DNA of 34,948 nucleotides from an uncultured Oscillospiraceae bacterium. Lineage in GTDB: Bacteria; Bacillota; Clostridia; Oscillospirales; Oscillospiraceae. Below, piece by piece: positions 7,939 to 15,014 of this stretch (position 1 is its first letter; every line of letters begins with the position of its first letter). Below the pieces are notes generated by a model. It saw nothing but the letters and a program-made list of their open reading frames with translations. It made no database searches and was not told the origin of the DNA. The position numbers and the translations under genes are program-made. The stretch is taken from the NCBI GenBank assembly GCA_947629975.1, contig CANRFU010000012.1, forward strand, positions 1 through 34,948, given 5' to 3'.

Positions 7939-9465
7939 ATGAGCAATTTTCTGGACGCGTTAGGTTCCGTTATGAACCCTGAGGTGCTCCTGCTGATCCT
8001 GGTCGGCACCTTCGTCGGCATCATATTCGGCGCCATTCCCGGGTTGAACACCCCCATCGCCGTGGCTCTGCTGCTGCCCTTCTCCTATAAGCTGGGCACC
8101 ATCCCCGCGGTCGCCCTGCTGCTGGGCGTGTATATGGGCGGCATCTCCGGCGGCCTGGTGTCCGCGATCCTGCTGCGGATCCCCGGCACCGCCGCGGCGA
8201 TCGCCACCACCTTTGACGGCTACCCAATGACAAGAAAGGGCCTGGGGGCGGAGGCCATGGCCATAGGCACCTTCGGTTCCTTCATCGGCGGTGCGTTCAG
8301 CGCCATTGTGCTGGCGTTCCTGGCCGCCCCCCTCACCAAGATCGCCATCCAGTTCGGCCCGTGGGACTATTTCGGCCTGATGGTGTTCGCCCTCAGTCTG
8401 GTCAGCGCGCTGGTGGGCAAAAATGTGCTCAAAGGCTATATCAGTATGCTGATCGGCCTGTTCATCTCCTGCATCGGCCTGTCCTCGCTGGACGGCCTGA
8501 CGAAGCGCTTCACGCTGGGCATGTACCAGCTTGAGGGCGGCGTGTCCATGGTCATCCTCATCATCGGCATCTACGCGGTCCCGGAAATCCTCAGGGCCGC
8601 CGGCAGACTTAAGGAAGATGTGACCACCGCCCACTTTGAAAAAAAGCGCTTCTATGTCCCCGGCAAGGAGAACCGGGGCAAAAAGTTCTGGCCCCTGTGG
8701 CTCCAGTCCAGTATCATTGGCACATTCATCGGCATCATGCCTGGTCTGGGCAGCTCCACCGGCGCCATGCTCTCCTACACAGCCGCCCAGAAGACCTCCA
8801 AAGAGAAGGAAAAGTTCAGCACAGGCTGCGCCGAGGGCATCTATGCCTCTGAGGTGGCCAACAACGCCGTCACCGGCGGCGCCCTGATCCCCATGCTGTC
8901 CCTGGGCATCCCGGGCGACTCGGTCACCGCCATCATCATGGCGGCGCTGATCCTCCAGGGCATTTCCGTGGGACCGCTGCTGTTCACCCAGCATCCCGAT
9001 CTGGTGTACGTGATCGTGCTGGTCACCTTCCTGGCCAATCTGGCCATGTTTGTCATCCAAAGCCTGGGCATCCCCCTGTTCGCCCGCATCGTGCAAGTCC
9101 CCCGCTACTACCTGCTGCCGCTGATCGTGATGTGCTGCGCCATCGGCTGCATCAGCGTGAACAACCGCCTGTTTGACTTCTATCTCATCATCGTGCTGGG
9201 CATTCTGGGCTATGCCATGGAGAACAACAACTATCCCCTGCCGCCCCTGCTGCTGGGCTTCATCCTGGGCTCCGATACCGAGCTGTACCTGCGCCGCTCT
9301 CTGATGTATTACGGCAGCTTCGGCAACTGCATGAAGATGTTCTCCGCCGGCACCGTGCTGGTGATCGCCGCCGTTGTGGTGACGGTGGTGGCGCTGGCCA
9401 TGAAGAGCGAAACGCTGATGTCCAGGCTGCGCCGCAAGGGCAGCGCGGGGACCGGCAAAAAATGA
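7939..9465 (+). CDS. tctA: TctA-family large permease subunit
   Basis: This 508-aa polytopic membrane protein is the channel subunit of the TTT transporter. It shows the TctA signature region GAIPGLNTPIAVALLLPFSYKLGT...GVYMGGISGGLVSAILLRIPGTAAAIATTFDGYPM near the N-terminus and an inverted counterpart, GIMPGLGSSTGAMLSYTAAQKTS...GGALIPMLSLGIPGDSVTAIIMAALI, in the second half. About 11-12 hydrophobic segments are visible. GGAGGGTGAGAG precedes the ATG. Its last four bases overlap the start of the epimerase gene (ATGA), indicating translational coupling. The complete A-B-C set suggests a working importer driven by an ion gradient. Confidence 0.95.
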   Translation: MSNFLDALGSVMNPEVLLLILVGTFVGIIFGAIPGLNTPIAVALLLPFSYKLGTIPAVALLLGVYMGGISGGLVSAILLRIPGTAAAIATTFDGYPMTRKGLGAEAMAIGTFGSFIGGAFSAIVLAFLAAPLTKIAIQFGPWDYFGLMVFALSLVSALVGKNVLKGYISMLIGLFISCIGLSSLDGLTKRFTLGMYQLEGGVSMVILIIGIYAVPEILRAAGRLKEDVTTAHFEKKRFYVPGKENRGKKFWPLWLQSSIIGTFIGIMPGLGSSTGAMLSYTAAQKTSKEKEKFSTGCAEGIYASEVANNAVTGGALIPMLSLGIPGDSVTAIIMAALILQGISVGPLLFTQHPDLVYVIVLVTFLANLAMFVIQSLGIPLFARIVQVPRYYLLPLIVMCCAIGCISVNNRLFDFYLIIVLGILGYAMENNNYPLPPLLLGFILGSDTELYLRRSLMYYGSFGNCMKMFSAGTVLVIAAVVVTVVALAMKSETLMSRLRRKGSAGTGKK

Positions 9466-10127
9466 GCGTGAAATTCGCCCCCTCGCTGCTGTGTATGGAC
9501 CTGCTCCATGTAGAGGACCAGCTGCGCGTGATGAACCGCCGGGCGGACTGCCTGCACCTGGATCTGATGGATCAGCACTTCGTAAAAAACATGGGCCTCT
9601 CCCCCACTTTCGTCAGCGCCATCCGTCCCGCGGCAAAAAAGCCCATTGACTGCCACGTTATGGGCTGGGACCTGCCCTGGTGGATCGACACGCTGGCCGC
9701 CGCCGGAGCGGACGGGATTACCGTCCACGCGGAAGCGCTGGGGGATGACGGCGAGGCCGTGCTTCGGTGCCTTCGCGGCCTGGGCTGCGCGGCCGGGCTG
9801 GCCCTTAGCCCGGACACGCAGCCGGAAGCCGCGGCGCGGTATCTGCCGCTGGTAGACAAGGTGACGGTCATGACCGTCAGGCCCGGCTTTCCGGGGGCGC
9901 CCTTCCTGTGGGACATGCTGCCCAAGATCCGCCGGCTGGCGGCTCTCCGGGCGGAGCGCGGGCTGTCCTTTGAGATCGAGATGGACGGCTCCTGCGCCGA
10001 CGACAATTTCCGCCCCCTGCGCGAGGCCGGCGTCGATGTGTTCGTGGTCGGCGCGGCCGCCCTGTTCGGCCGGGATCCGGACCTGGAGCAGGCATTCGAT
10101 CAGATGGAACGCAGTTTCCTCGGCTGA
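9462..10127 (+). CDS. alsE: Ribulose/allulose-phosphate 3-epimerase-like protein
   Basis: This 221-aa TIM-barrel enzyme belongs to the ribulose-phosphate 3-epimerase family and is closest in pattern to D-allulose-6-phosphate 3-epimerase AlsE. Common features are PSLLCMDLL at the N-terminus, LHLDLMDQHFVKN (metal-site His and Asp), DCHVM (second His), KVTVMTVRPGFPGAPF, and FEIEMDGSC (catalytic/metal Asp). Rpe normally has MDGHF or MDGVF where this protein has MDQHF. It overlaps tctA by four bases. In the operon it would epimerise a phosphorylated keto-sugar before cleavage by the transaldolase-family protein. Housekeeping Rpe is unlikely given the coupling to a transporter gene. Confidence 0.85.
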   Translation: MSVKFAPSLLCMDLLHVEDQLRVMNRRADCLHLDLMDQHFVKNMGLSPTFVSAIRPAAKKPIDCHVMGWDLPWWIDTLAAAGADGITVHAEALGDDGEAVLRCLRGLGCAAGLALSPDTQPEAAARYLPLVDKVTVMTVRPGFPGAPFLWDMLPKIRRLAALRAERGLSFEIEMDGSCADDNFRPLREAGVDVFVVGAAALFGRDPDLEQAFDQMERSFLG

Positions 10128-10170
10128 GCAAACGCGGCCGCGCGCGGCCGAAATGAGCATGGAGGTTGTT

Positions 10171-10980
10171 ATGACCGGTAAGATCATGACGGAATGCCGC
10201 TATTCGGAGGTGAAGAGCAGAAGTTCCCACTTTCACAATGCCTATGAGATGCTGTTCATCCGGGAGGGCGGCGCAGTCATCGAGGTCAGCGGCAAAAGGT
10301 ATCAGGTGGGAGCCAACACGCTCATGTTCTTCAGCAATCTGGAGGAGCACACCGCGAAGGTGGAGCAATTGCCCTACCGCCGCTATTTTGCCAAGCTGGA
10401 CCCGGATGAACTCAACCGGCATCTGTCCAGCCCCTGGCAGCTGTCCATCTTCAAAAACCGGCCCGAAGGCTTTGTCCACTATGTGGGCGTGGAGCGCTAT
10501 GCGGACGAGCTGGACGCCCTGTTCCAGATGCTGCTGCGGGAGGAGCAGGAGGATCAGGCCTATTCCAACGATCTGGTGCTCTCCATTATCCAGCAGATCC
10601 TGATCCTGACCTATCGATGCGATCCCAGCCGTTTCGACGTCTACAACCAAGAGGAGCAGATGAACTGCGCGGAGATCCAGCGGTGGATCGAGGACAATTT
10701 CACCAAAAACATCCAGATCAAGGATATCACAGAAAACTTTTTCATCAGTTCTTCCCATTTTTACCGCTCGTTCAAGCGGGCCACCGGCTATACGCCCAAG
10801 CAGTATCTGATGCTGAACCGCATCTCCTACGCCAAGGAACTGCTGATCCACTCCAGCCTGAGCGTAAGCGAGATCGCCCGGCGGGCAGGCTTTGTGGATG
10901 AGAGCAATTTCATCCGCTACTTCAAACAAAAAATGGGGATCACGCCCAACAAATATCGCAAGTCAATGGAAAGAAGGTAA
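10171..10980 (+). CDS. AraC-family transcriptional regulator
   Basis: This 269-aa regulator has an N-terminal cupin-like ligand domain (SSHFHNAYEMLFIREGGAVIEVSGKRYQVGANTLMFF) and a C-terminal double helix-turn-helix of AraC/XylS type. The latter contains IKDITENFFISSSHFYRSFKRATGYTPKQYLMLNRISYAKELL and the second motif SVSEIARRAGFVDESNFIRYFKQKMGITPNKYR. GGAGG at 10161-10165 supports the ATG at 10171; two upstream in-frame ATGs (10153, 10159) are less well placed. Its position inside the catabolic operon suggests it senses the imported compound or an intermediate and activates the operon. Its binding site was not identified. Confidence 0.93.
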   Translation: MTGKIMTECRYSEVKSRSSHFHNAYEMLFIREGGAVIEVSGKRYQVGANTLMFFSNLEEHTAKVEQLPYRRYFAKLDPDELNRHLSSPWQLSIFKNRPEGFVHYVGVERYADELDALFQMLLREEQEDQAYSNDLVLSIIQQILILTYRCDPSRFDVYNQEEQMNCAEIQRWIEDNFTKNIQIKDITENFFISSSHFYRSFKRATGYTPKQYLMLNRISYAKELLIHSSLSVSEIARRAGFVDESNFIRYFKQKMGITPNKYRKSMERR

Positions 10981-10985
10981 ATTTG

Positions 10986-12053
10986 ATGGGAAAAATCACG
11001 GAAATGAAGGAGAAATTCCCCAACACGCAGTTTTGGGTGGACTCCTGCGCCAAGGCCGACCTGGAATACGCGATCGGTCTGGGGGCCGTCGGCGCGACCA
11101 CAAACCCTGTCATCGTCTCGCAGGTGCTGCAAAAGGAGCTGCCCCAGTGGGAAGACACCATCCGGGAACTGTTCGCCAGCCATCCCCGCGCCACGGAGGA
11201 TGACGTCGCCTGGATGCTGATCGAGAAAATGGGCCTGCGCGGCTGCCAGTATCTGCGCCCCGTCTACGAGGCGACCAACGGCCAGTGCGGGAAGATCTCC
11301 ATGCAAACCAACATCAAATTTTACCATGACTGGGAGAAGATGGCCGATCAGGCGGTCTATTTCAGTTCCCTGGCCCCCAATGTCCAGGTGAAGATGCCCG
11401 TCTCCGAGGCCGGCCTGCGGGCCTTTGAGGAGGCCACCTATCGGGGAGTCAGCATCAACGCCACGGTGTCCTTCAGCCTGGCCCAGGCGGTGGAACTGGC
11501 CAAGGCGGTGGAGCGGGGCCTGGACCGCCGGGAGGCGGAGGGCCTGGACAACTCGGGCATTACGCCTGTCTGCACCATCATGCTGGGCCGCATCGATGAC
11601 TGGCTGAAAAAGGCCGCGGTCCGGGATGGCCTGTCCCCCAGGCCGGAGGCTCTGGAATGGGCCGGCGTGGCGGTGTTCAAAAAGGCGTATCAAATCTTCA
11701 AGGCCCGGGGCTATCGCACCCGCCTGCTGACGGCGGCCTACCGGAATGTCTACCACTGGTCCCAGTTCATCGGCGGCGATGTCTCCATGACCATCACGGC
11801 CGGCAAGCTGAAGCTGTTCGAGAACAGCGCCGTCGAGGTGCGCGCCACCATGGACGACCCGGTCCCGGCCTGCTGGATGGACGAATTGCTCACGATGAAG
11901 GAGTTCCACCGCGCGTACGACGAGGACGGCATGACCCCGCCGGAATTTGAGCGCTACGGCGCGTTCATCACCTGTCTGGAGGGCTTTTTCAAGGGGTATG
12001 ATACCCTGCTCCAGCTGATCCGGCCCTATCAGTTCGGCGAAGCCATGAAGTGA
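10986..12053 (+). CDS. Transaldolase-family protein
   Basis: This 355-aa aldolase follows the transaldolase pattern. It has an N-terminal FWVDSCAKADLEYAIGLGAVGATTNPVIV (TAL-type WVDSA..-TNPS strand), a Schiff-base lysine candidate in VQVKMPVSEAGLRAFEEA (about residue 138), INATVSFSLAQAV, and a segment around TVCTIMLGRIDDWL where TAL has VSPFVGRI. It is longer than MipB/TalC (about 220 aa) and similar in size to classical TAL, but divergent. I prefer the ATG at 10986 over the TTG at 10983; AAGAAGGT is upstream. Transaldolases are also used to cleave sulfofructose or related sugars in gut sulfosugar pathways, so substrate prediction by name is unsafe. It is followed after one base by propeller gene 2. 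Confidence 0.82.
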   Translation: MGKITEMKEKFPNTQFWVDSCAKADLEYAIGLGAVGATTNPVIVSQVLQKELPQWEDTIRELFASHPRATEDDVAWMLIEKMGLRGCQYLRPVYEATNGQCGKISMQTNIKFYHDWEKMADQAVYFSSLAPNVQVKMPVSEAGLRAFEEATYRGVSINATVSFSLAQAVELAKAVERGLDRREAEGLDNSGITPVCTIMLGRIDDWLKKAAVRDGLSPRPEALEWAGVAVFKKAYQIFKARGYRTRLLTAAYRNVYHWSQFIGGDVSMTITAGKLKLFENSAVEVRATMDDPVPACWMDELLTMKEFHRAYDEDGMTPPEFERYGAFITCLEGFFKGYDTLLQLIRPYQFGEAMK

Positions 12054-12054
12054 G

Positions 12055-13080
12055 ATGGGCTGGCGAAAGATCGTGCTGGCGCCGCTGGAGAAATGCTACG
12101 CCGTCAGCGCGTTCCGAGCCGGCGGCAGGGAGCGCTTCCTGTTCGCCTCGGAGGTGGAGGCCCCCTGCCTGGCCTTTGACCGGGACACGCTGGAACCGGA
12201 GAAGATCTGGGCCCGGGGCGGCGGGACCATGGCCATGGCACCCATCCCCGGCAGCGGAGATTTCCTGGCCATCCAGAACTTTTTCCCCCCTTTTGCGGCC
12301 GCCGGCTCCAAGCTGGTGTGGATAAGCGGGGATACGGGCCGCTGGCAGACGGAGGACTACCTCCCGCTGCCCTATCTCCACCGCTTCGGGCTGCTCCGGC
12401 AGGGCCAAAAGGTATGGCTGGCGCTGTCCACCCTGTGCCAGAGCAAGGCCGGCCGGGACGATTGGTCGAAGCCCGGCGGGGTCTTTGCCGCGGAGCTGAC
12501 CGCCTCCCCCCGGGAGTCGCCCCGGCTCCAGCCGGTGCTGAGCGGCCTTTTTCGCAACCACGGCTTTTTCACCGGCCGCTTTGCGGGCCGGGAGGCCGTG
12601 GCGGTGGGCAGCGATCAGGGCGTCCATCTCCTGTTCCCGCCGGAGGCGGAGGGCGGGGCGTGGAAGGTCCGCCAGCTCACGCGTCAGCCCACCGGCGAGG
12701 TGTGGCTGGAGGACCTGGACGGAGACGGGCGGCAGGAACTGGTCACCATCGAGGCGTTCCACGGCAGCAATCTGAAGGTATACCATCAGGACGCGGAGGG
12801 GATCTTCCGCCCGGCGTGGCAGCTGCCTGAGAAGCTGAGTTTTGCCCACGCCCTCTGGTGCGGGCCGCTGGAGGACGGTACCTGCGGCCTCTGCGGCAGC
12901 CGCCGCGGGAGAGCGCCGCTGCTTCGGTTCTTCTTCCGGGACGGCGACTATCACACTGAGGAGATCGAGGCAGGCGCGTCCCCGGCCAATGTATGCGTGG
13001 GAGAGTACCACGGGAAGCCGTGTATCCTCTCCGCCAATCACGGACAAGACCAATGCGCCATGTATCTGGCAGAATCATGA
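12055..13080 (+). CDS. Cytosolic FG-GAP/VCBS-type propeller protein 2
   Basis: This 341-aa soluble protein has no signal peptide and is a diverged paralogue of the product at 3996. Aligned landmarks in the same order are YLHRFGLL, LALSTLC, DDWSKPGG, FRNHGFFTGRF, DLDGDGRQELVTIEAFHG, FAHALWCG and ASPANVCVGEYHGK. The DxDGDGxxEL loop (about residue 220) is the calcium-loop-like motif of FG-GAP/VCBS repeats. The ATG follows the transaldolase stop by one base, so the two are probably translationally coupled. The function is unknown. Keeping two divergent copies in one operon suggests either a heteromeric complex or two successive steps on related intermediates. Confidence 0.78.
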   Translation: MGWRKIVLAPLEKCYAVSAFRAGGRERFLFASEVEAPCLAFDRDTLEPEKIWARGGGTMAMAPIPGSGDFLAIQNFFPPFAAAGSKLVWISGDTGRWQTEDYLPLPYLHRFGLLRQGQKVWLALSTLCQSKAGRDDWSKPGGVFAAELTASPRESPRLQPVLSGLFRNHGFFTGRFAGREAVAVGSDQGVHLLFPPEAEGGAWKVRQLTRQPTGEVWLEDLDGDGRQELVTIEAFHGSNLKVYHQDAEGIFRPAWQLPEKLSFAHALWCGPLEDGTCGLCGSRRGRAPLLRFFFRDGDYHTEEIEAGASPANVCVGEYHGKPCILSANHGQDQCAMYLAES

Positions 13081-13109
13081 TATCAGCTATGGCTGACGAG
13101 GAGGTTTAT

Positions 13110-14252
13110 ATGGAACAGTTTACTTTGCCCGAGCGGCAGACCGCCGTGGTGCTGCTCGGCACCAACAATCGCTTTGAGATCCGCCACGATGTGGAGGTCC
13201 CCCAGACCCCCGGTTTCCAAGAGGTCATCGTCAAGGTGATGGCCATCGCCATCTGCGGCACCGACCCTAAACTGCTGAAGGGCAAACCGTATCACTACTG
13301 CCCGGAGGAATATCCGTTCATCATCGGCCACGAGTGGGCGGGCCAGGTCGTAAAGACCGGCCCCGGGGTGTTCAACCTGAAGGTGGGCGACCGGGTGGCG
13401 GGCGAAGCCCACCGGGGCTGCGGCGTCTGTGAAAACTGCAAGGCCGGGCGGTACTCCCTGTGCCTGAACTACGGCAAGGATGAGACCGGACACCGGCACT
13501 ACGGCTTCACCACCACCGGCGCCTACCAGCAGTACGTCCGGTACAGCTGCGGCAGTCTGACCAAACTGCCCGACAACGTCTCCTATGCGGAGGCGGCCAT
13601 GTGCGACACGGCGGGCGTGGCGTTCCACGGCCTGGAGCGGGCCGGGGTAAAGGCGGGCGGGACCTACTGCGTCATCGGCCCGGGTCCCATCGGATTTATG
13701 GCCATGAAGCTCGCCCGCGCCATGGGCGCCGCCCACGTGGTCTGTGTGGGGCGGGGCACCCGGCTGAAGGCGGCCGTGGATCTGGGCGCCTGTGACCCGG
13801 ATATGGCCATCGACTTTGAAAAGCAGGACCCCGTGGAAGAGGTGCTCCGCCTCACCGGAGGGGTGGGGGCCGACAACGTGTGCGAGGCCTCCGGCGCCCA
13901 TAACGCCATGACCCAGGCCATCGAAATGGTGCGCAAGGGCGGCACCATCGCCATGCTGGGCACCCCACCCGAGGGCACCATGGAACCCATCCCCATCAAA
14001 AAGGTGACCTTTAAGGAGTTGGGCCTGTTCGGCAGCCGGGGCAATCCCAATGCCACGGTGGCCGTGGTCAATCTAATGTCCACCGGCCAGCTGAGGGTGA
14101 AGGAAATGATCACCCACACCTATCCGCTGACAGAGTTCGCCACCGGCATCGACACCTTTGTCAACCGCAAAGAGGGCTGCGTGAAGGTGGTCTTCTTCCC
14201 CAACGAGATCCCCGAGGAATACCGGGAGTCCGGCAGGGTAAAGCGGACCTGA
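13110..14252 (+). CDS. Zinc-dependent alcohol/polyol dehydrogenase (MDR family)
   Basis: This 380-aa medium-chain dehydrogenase/reductase would oxidise or reduce an alcohol or polyol with NAD(P). The catalytic zinc ligands are visible in ICGTDPK (Cys) and GHEWAG (His-Glu). The structural zinc site has its four cysteines in RGCGVCENCKAGRYSLC. The nucleotide-binding glycine motif is GPGPIGFMAMKLA. GAGGAGG at 13098-13104 selects the ATG at 13110, not the track start at 12993. It is the last gene of the catabolic operon, 29 bases after propeller 2. It may produce the substrate for the lactonase or interconvert an aldehyde with its alcohol; the substrate is not inferable from sequence. Confidence 0.9.
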   Translation: MEQFTLPERQTAVVLLGTNNRFEIRHDVEVPQTPGFQEVIVKVMAIAICGTDPKLLKGKPYHYCPEEYPFIIGHEWAGQVVKTGPGVFNLKVGDRVAGEAHRGCGVCENCKAGRYSLCLNYGKDETGHRHYGFTTTGAYQQYVRYSCGSLTKLPDNVSYAEAAMCDTAGVAFHGLERAGVKAGGTYCVIGPGPIGFMAMKLARAMGAAHVVCVGRGTRLKAAVDLGACDPDMAIDFEKQDPVEEVLRLTGGVGADNVCEASGAHNAMTQAIEMVRKGGTIAMLGTPPEGTMEPIPIKKVTFKELGLFGSRGNPNATVAVVNLMSTGQLRVKEMITHTYPLTEFATGIDTFVNRKEGCVKVVFFPNEIPEEYRESGRVKRT

Positions 14253-14267
14253 GCCGCGCGCTCGATC

Positions 14268-14298
14268 CCGCGGCCGCACAAACAGCGCGCGGCCGCGG
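14268..14298. repeat. GC-rich inverted repeat after the dehydrogenase
   Basis: CCGCGGCCGC and GCGGCCGCGG are perfect 10-base arms around an 11-base loop, directly after the last gene of the operon and 38 bases before the true terminator. It may protect the 3' end of the message. Confidence 0.5.
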
Positions 14299-14336
14299 AG
14301 GCAGAGGAAATCATCCCGGGAGTTCCGGCAGTAAAA

Positions 14337-14379
14337 AGGACCGCGTGGAGTCGCTGAACACTCCATGCGGCCCTTTTTT
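14337..14379 (+). terminator. Terminator of the catabolic operon
   Basis: AGGACCGCGTGGAGT pairs along its full 15 bases (two G-T wobbles) with ACTCCATGCGGCCCT around an 8-base loop and runs straight into TTTTTT. This is a textbook Rho-independent terminator for the + strand operon. Confidence 0.88.
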
Positions 14380-14836
14380 GAATATATACTTCATAAAAGT
14401 CATGCTTTTTGAACCAATTGCCCTGTTGACGGCCTCAATATGCTCAGCCACTACGGGTTTACCCTCCGCGCCTGCACCCACGCCACCAGACAGAGCAGAA
14501 CGAGGCGGCTGAAACCATGGGGCCTCATGAAGCACAAGAATCAAAACCACTAGTAAACTAGTGGTTTGCTCAGACCCCAGAGGGGTCAGTCCTTGCTGGC
14601 CCCTGTAAGGGGCATCGAATATTATCACCGCATCGCTTGCCCTGCAACCTGTAAACAGGTAATTTATATCAGCTGCTGCGTTGATTTGACGATGTTTCTT
14701 CCCCTCTGCAAAAATCCCCTTGGCCTTTCGTGATGCGGTTGCCAAACCATCATGTTTGGCCTTGGGGATTTTATTTTGCCAAGGCTTTTTTCCACCCCTG
14801 GTAGAACCAGGGGATTTTTTAAGCTAAAGCACCATG
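14380..14836. other. Palindrome-rich non-coding insert
   Basis: This 450-base stretch contains a series of small perfect hairpins: AAACCACTAG/CTAGTGGTTT, GACCCC/GGGGTC, GCCCCT/AGGGGC, ACCTGT/ACAGGT, GCCAAAC/GTTTGGC, and CCCTGGT/ACCAGGG followed by a T-tract. A 144-aa minus ORF crosses it but has no family pattern and contains the hairpins, so I do not call a gene. Hairpin-dense non-coding segments of this kind fit the ends of IS200/IS605-type elements or a structured RNA. Neither is proven. Confidence 0.45.
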
Positions 14837-14876
14837 AAACGGCAGAGGCCGGGCTTGCGCCCGGCCTCCGCCGTTT
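14837..14876. terminator. Long hairpin between convergent units (3' of GH3 gene)
   Basis: AAACGGCAGAGGCCGGGC pairs with GCCCGGCCTCCGCCGTTT over 18 positions (one mismatch) with a TTGC loop. It lies 140 bases after the stop of the GH3 gene and between two convergent transcription units, with A/T at the stem base on both sides, so it may terminate in either direction. Confidence 0.65.
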
Positions 14877-15014
14877 GGAAAAGTAGGAGAAAAAACGCGC
14901 ATATCATGCGGTTTTATCAACTTAATCCGACCGCTGATCCATATTACCAGTCAAAGCCCATGGGAAGGCCGTTTCGATTTCGATCAGCAGTCGATTCCAC
15001 GCTGTCGCGCCGGA

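Noticed and set aside
14311-14745. 144-aa minus ORF in the palindrome-rich segment
   Set aside because: It covers several perfect hairpins and the catabolic terminator, lacks family motifs and has no convincing ribosome site.
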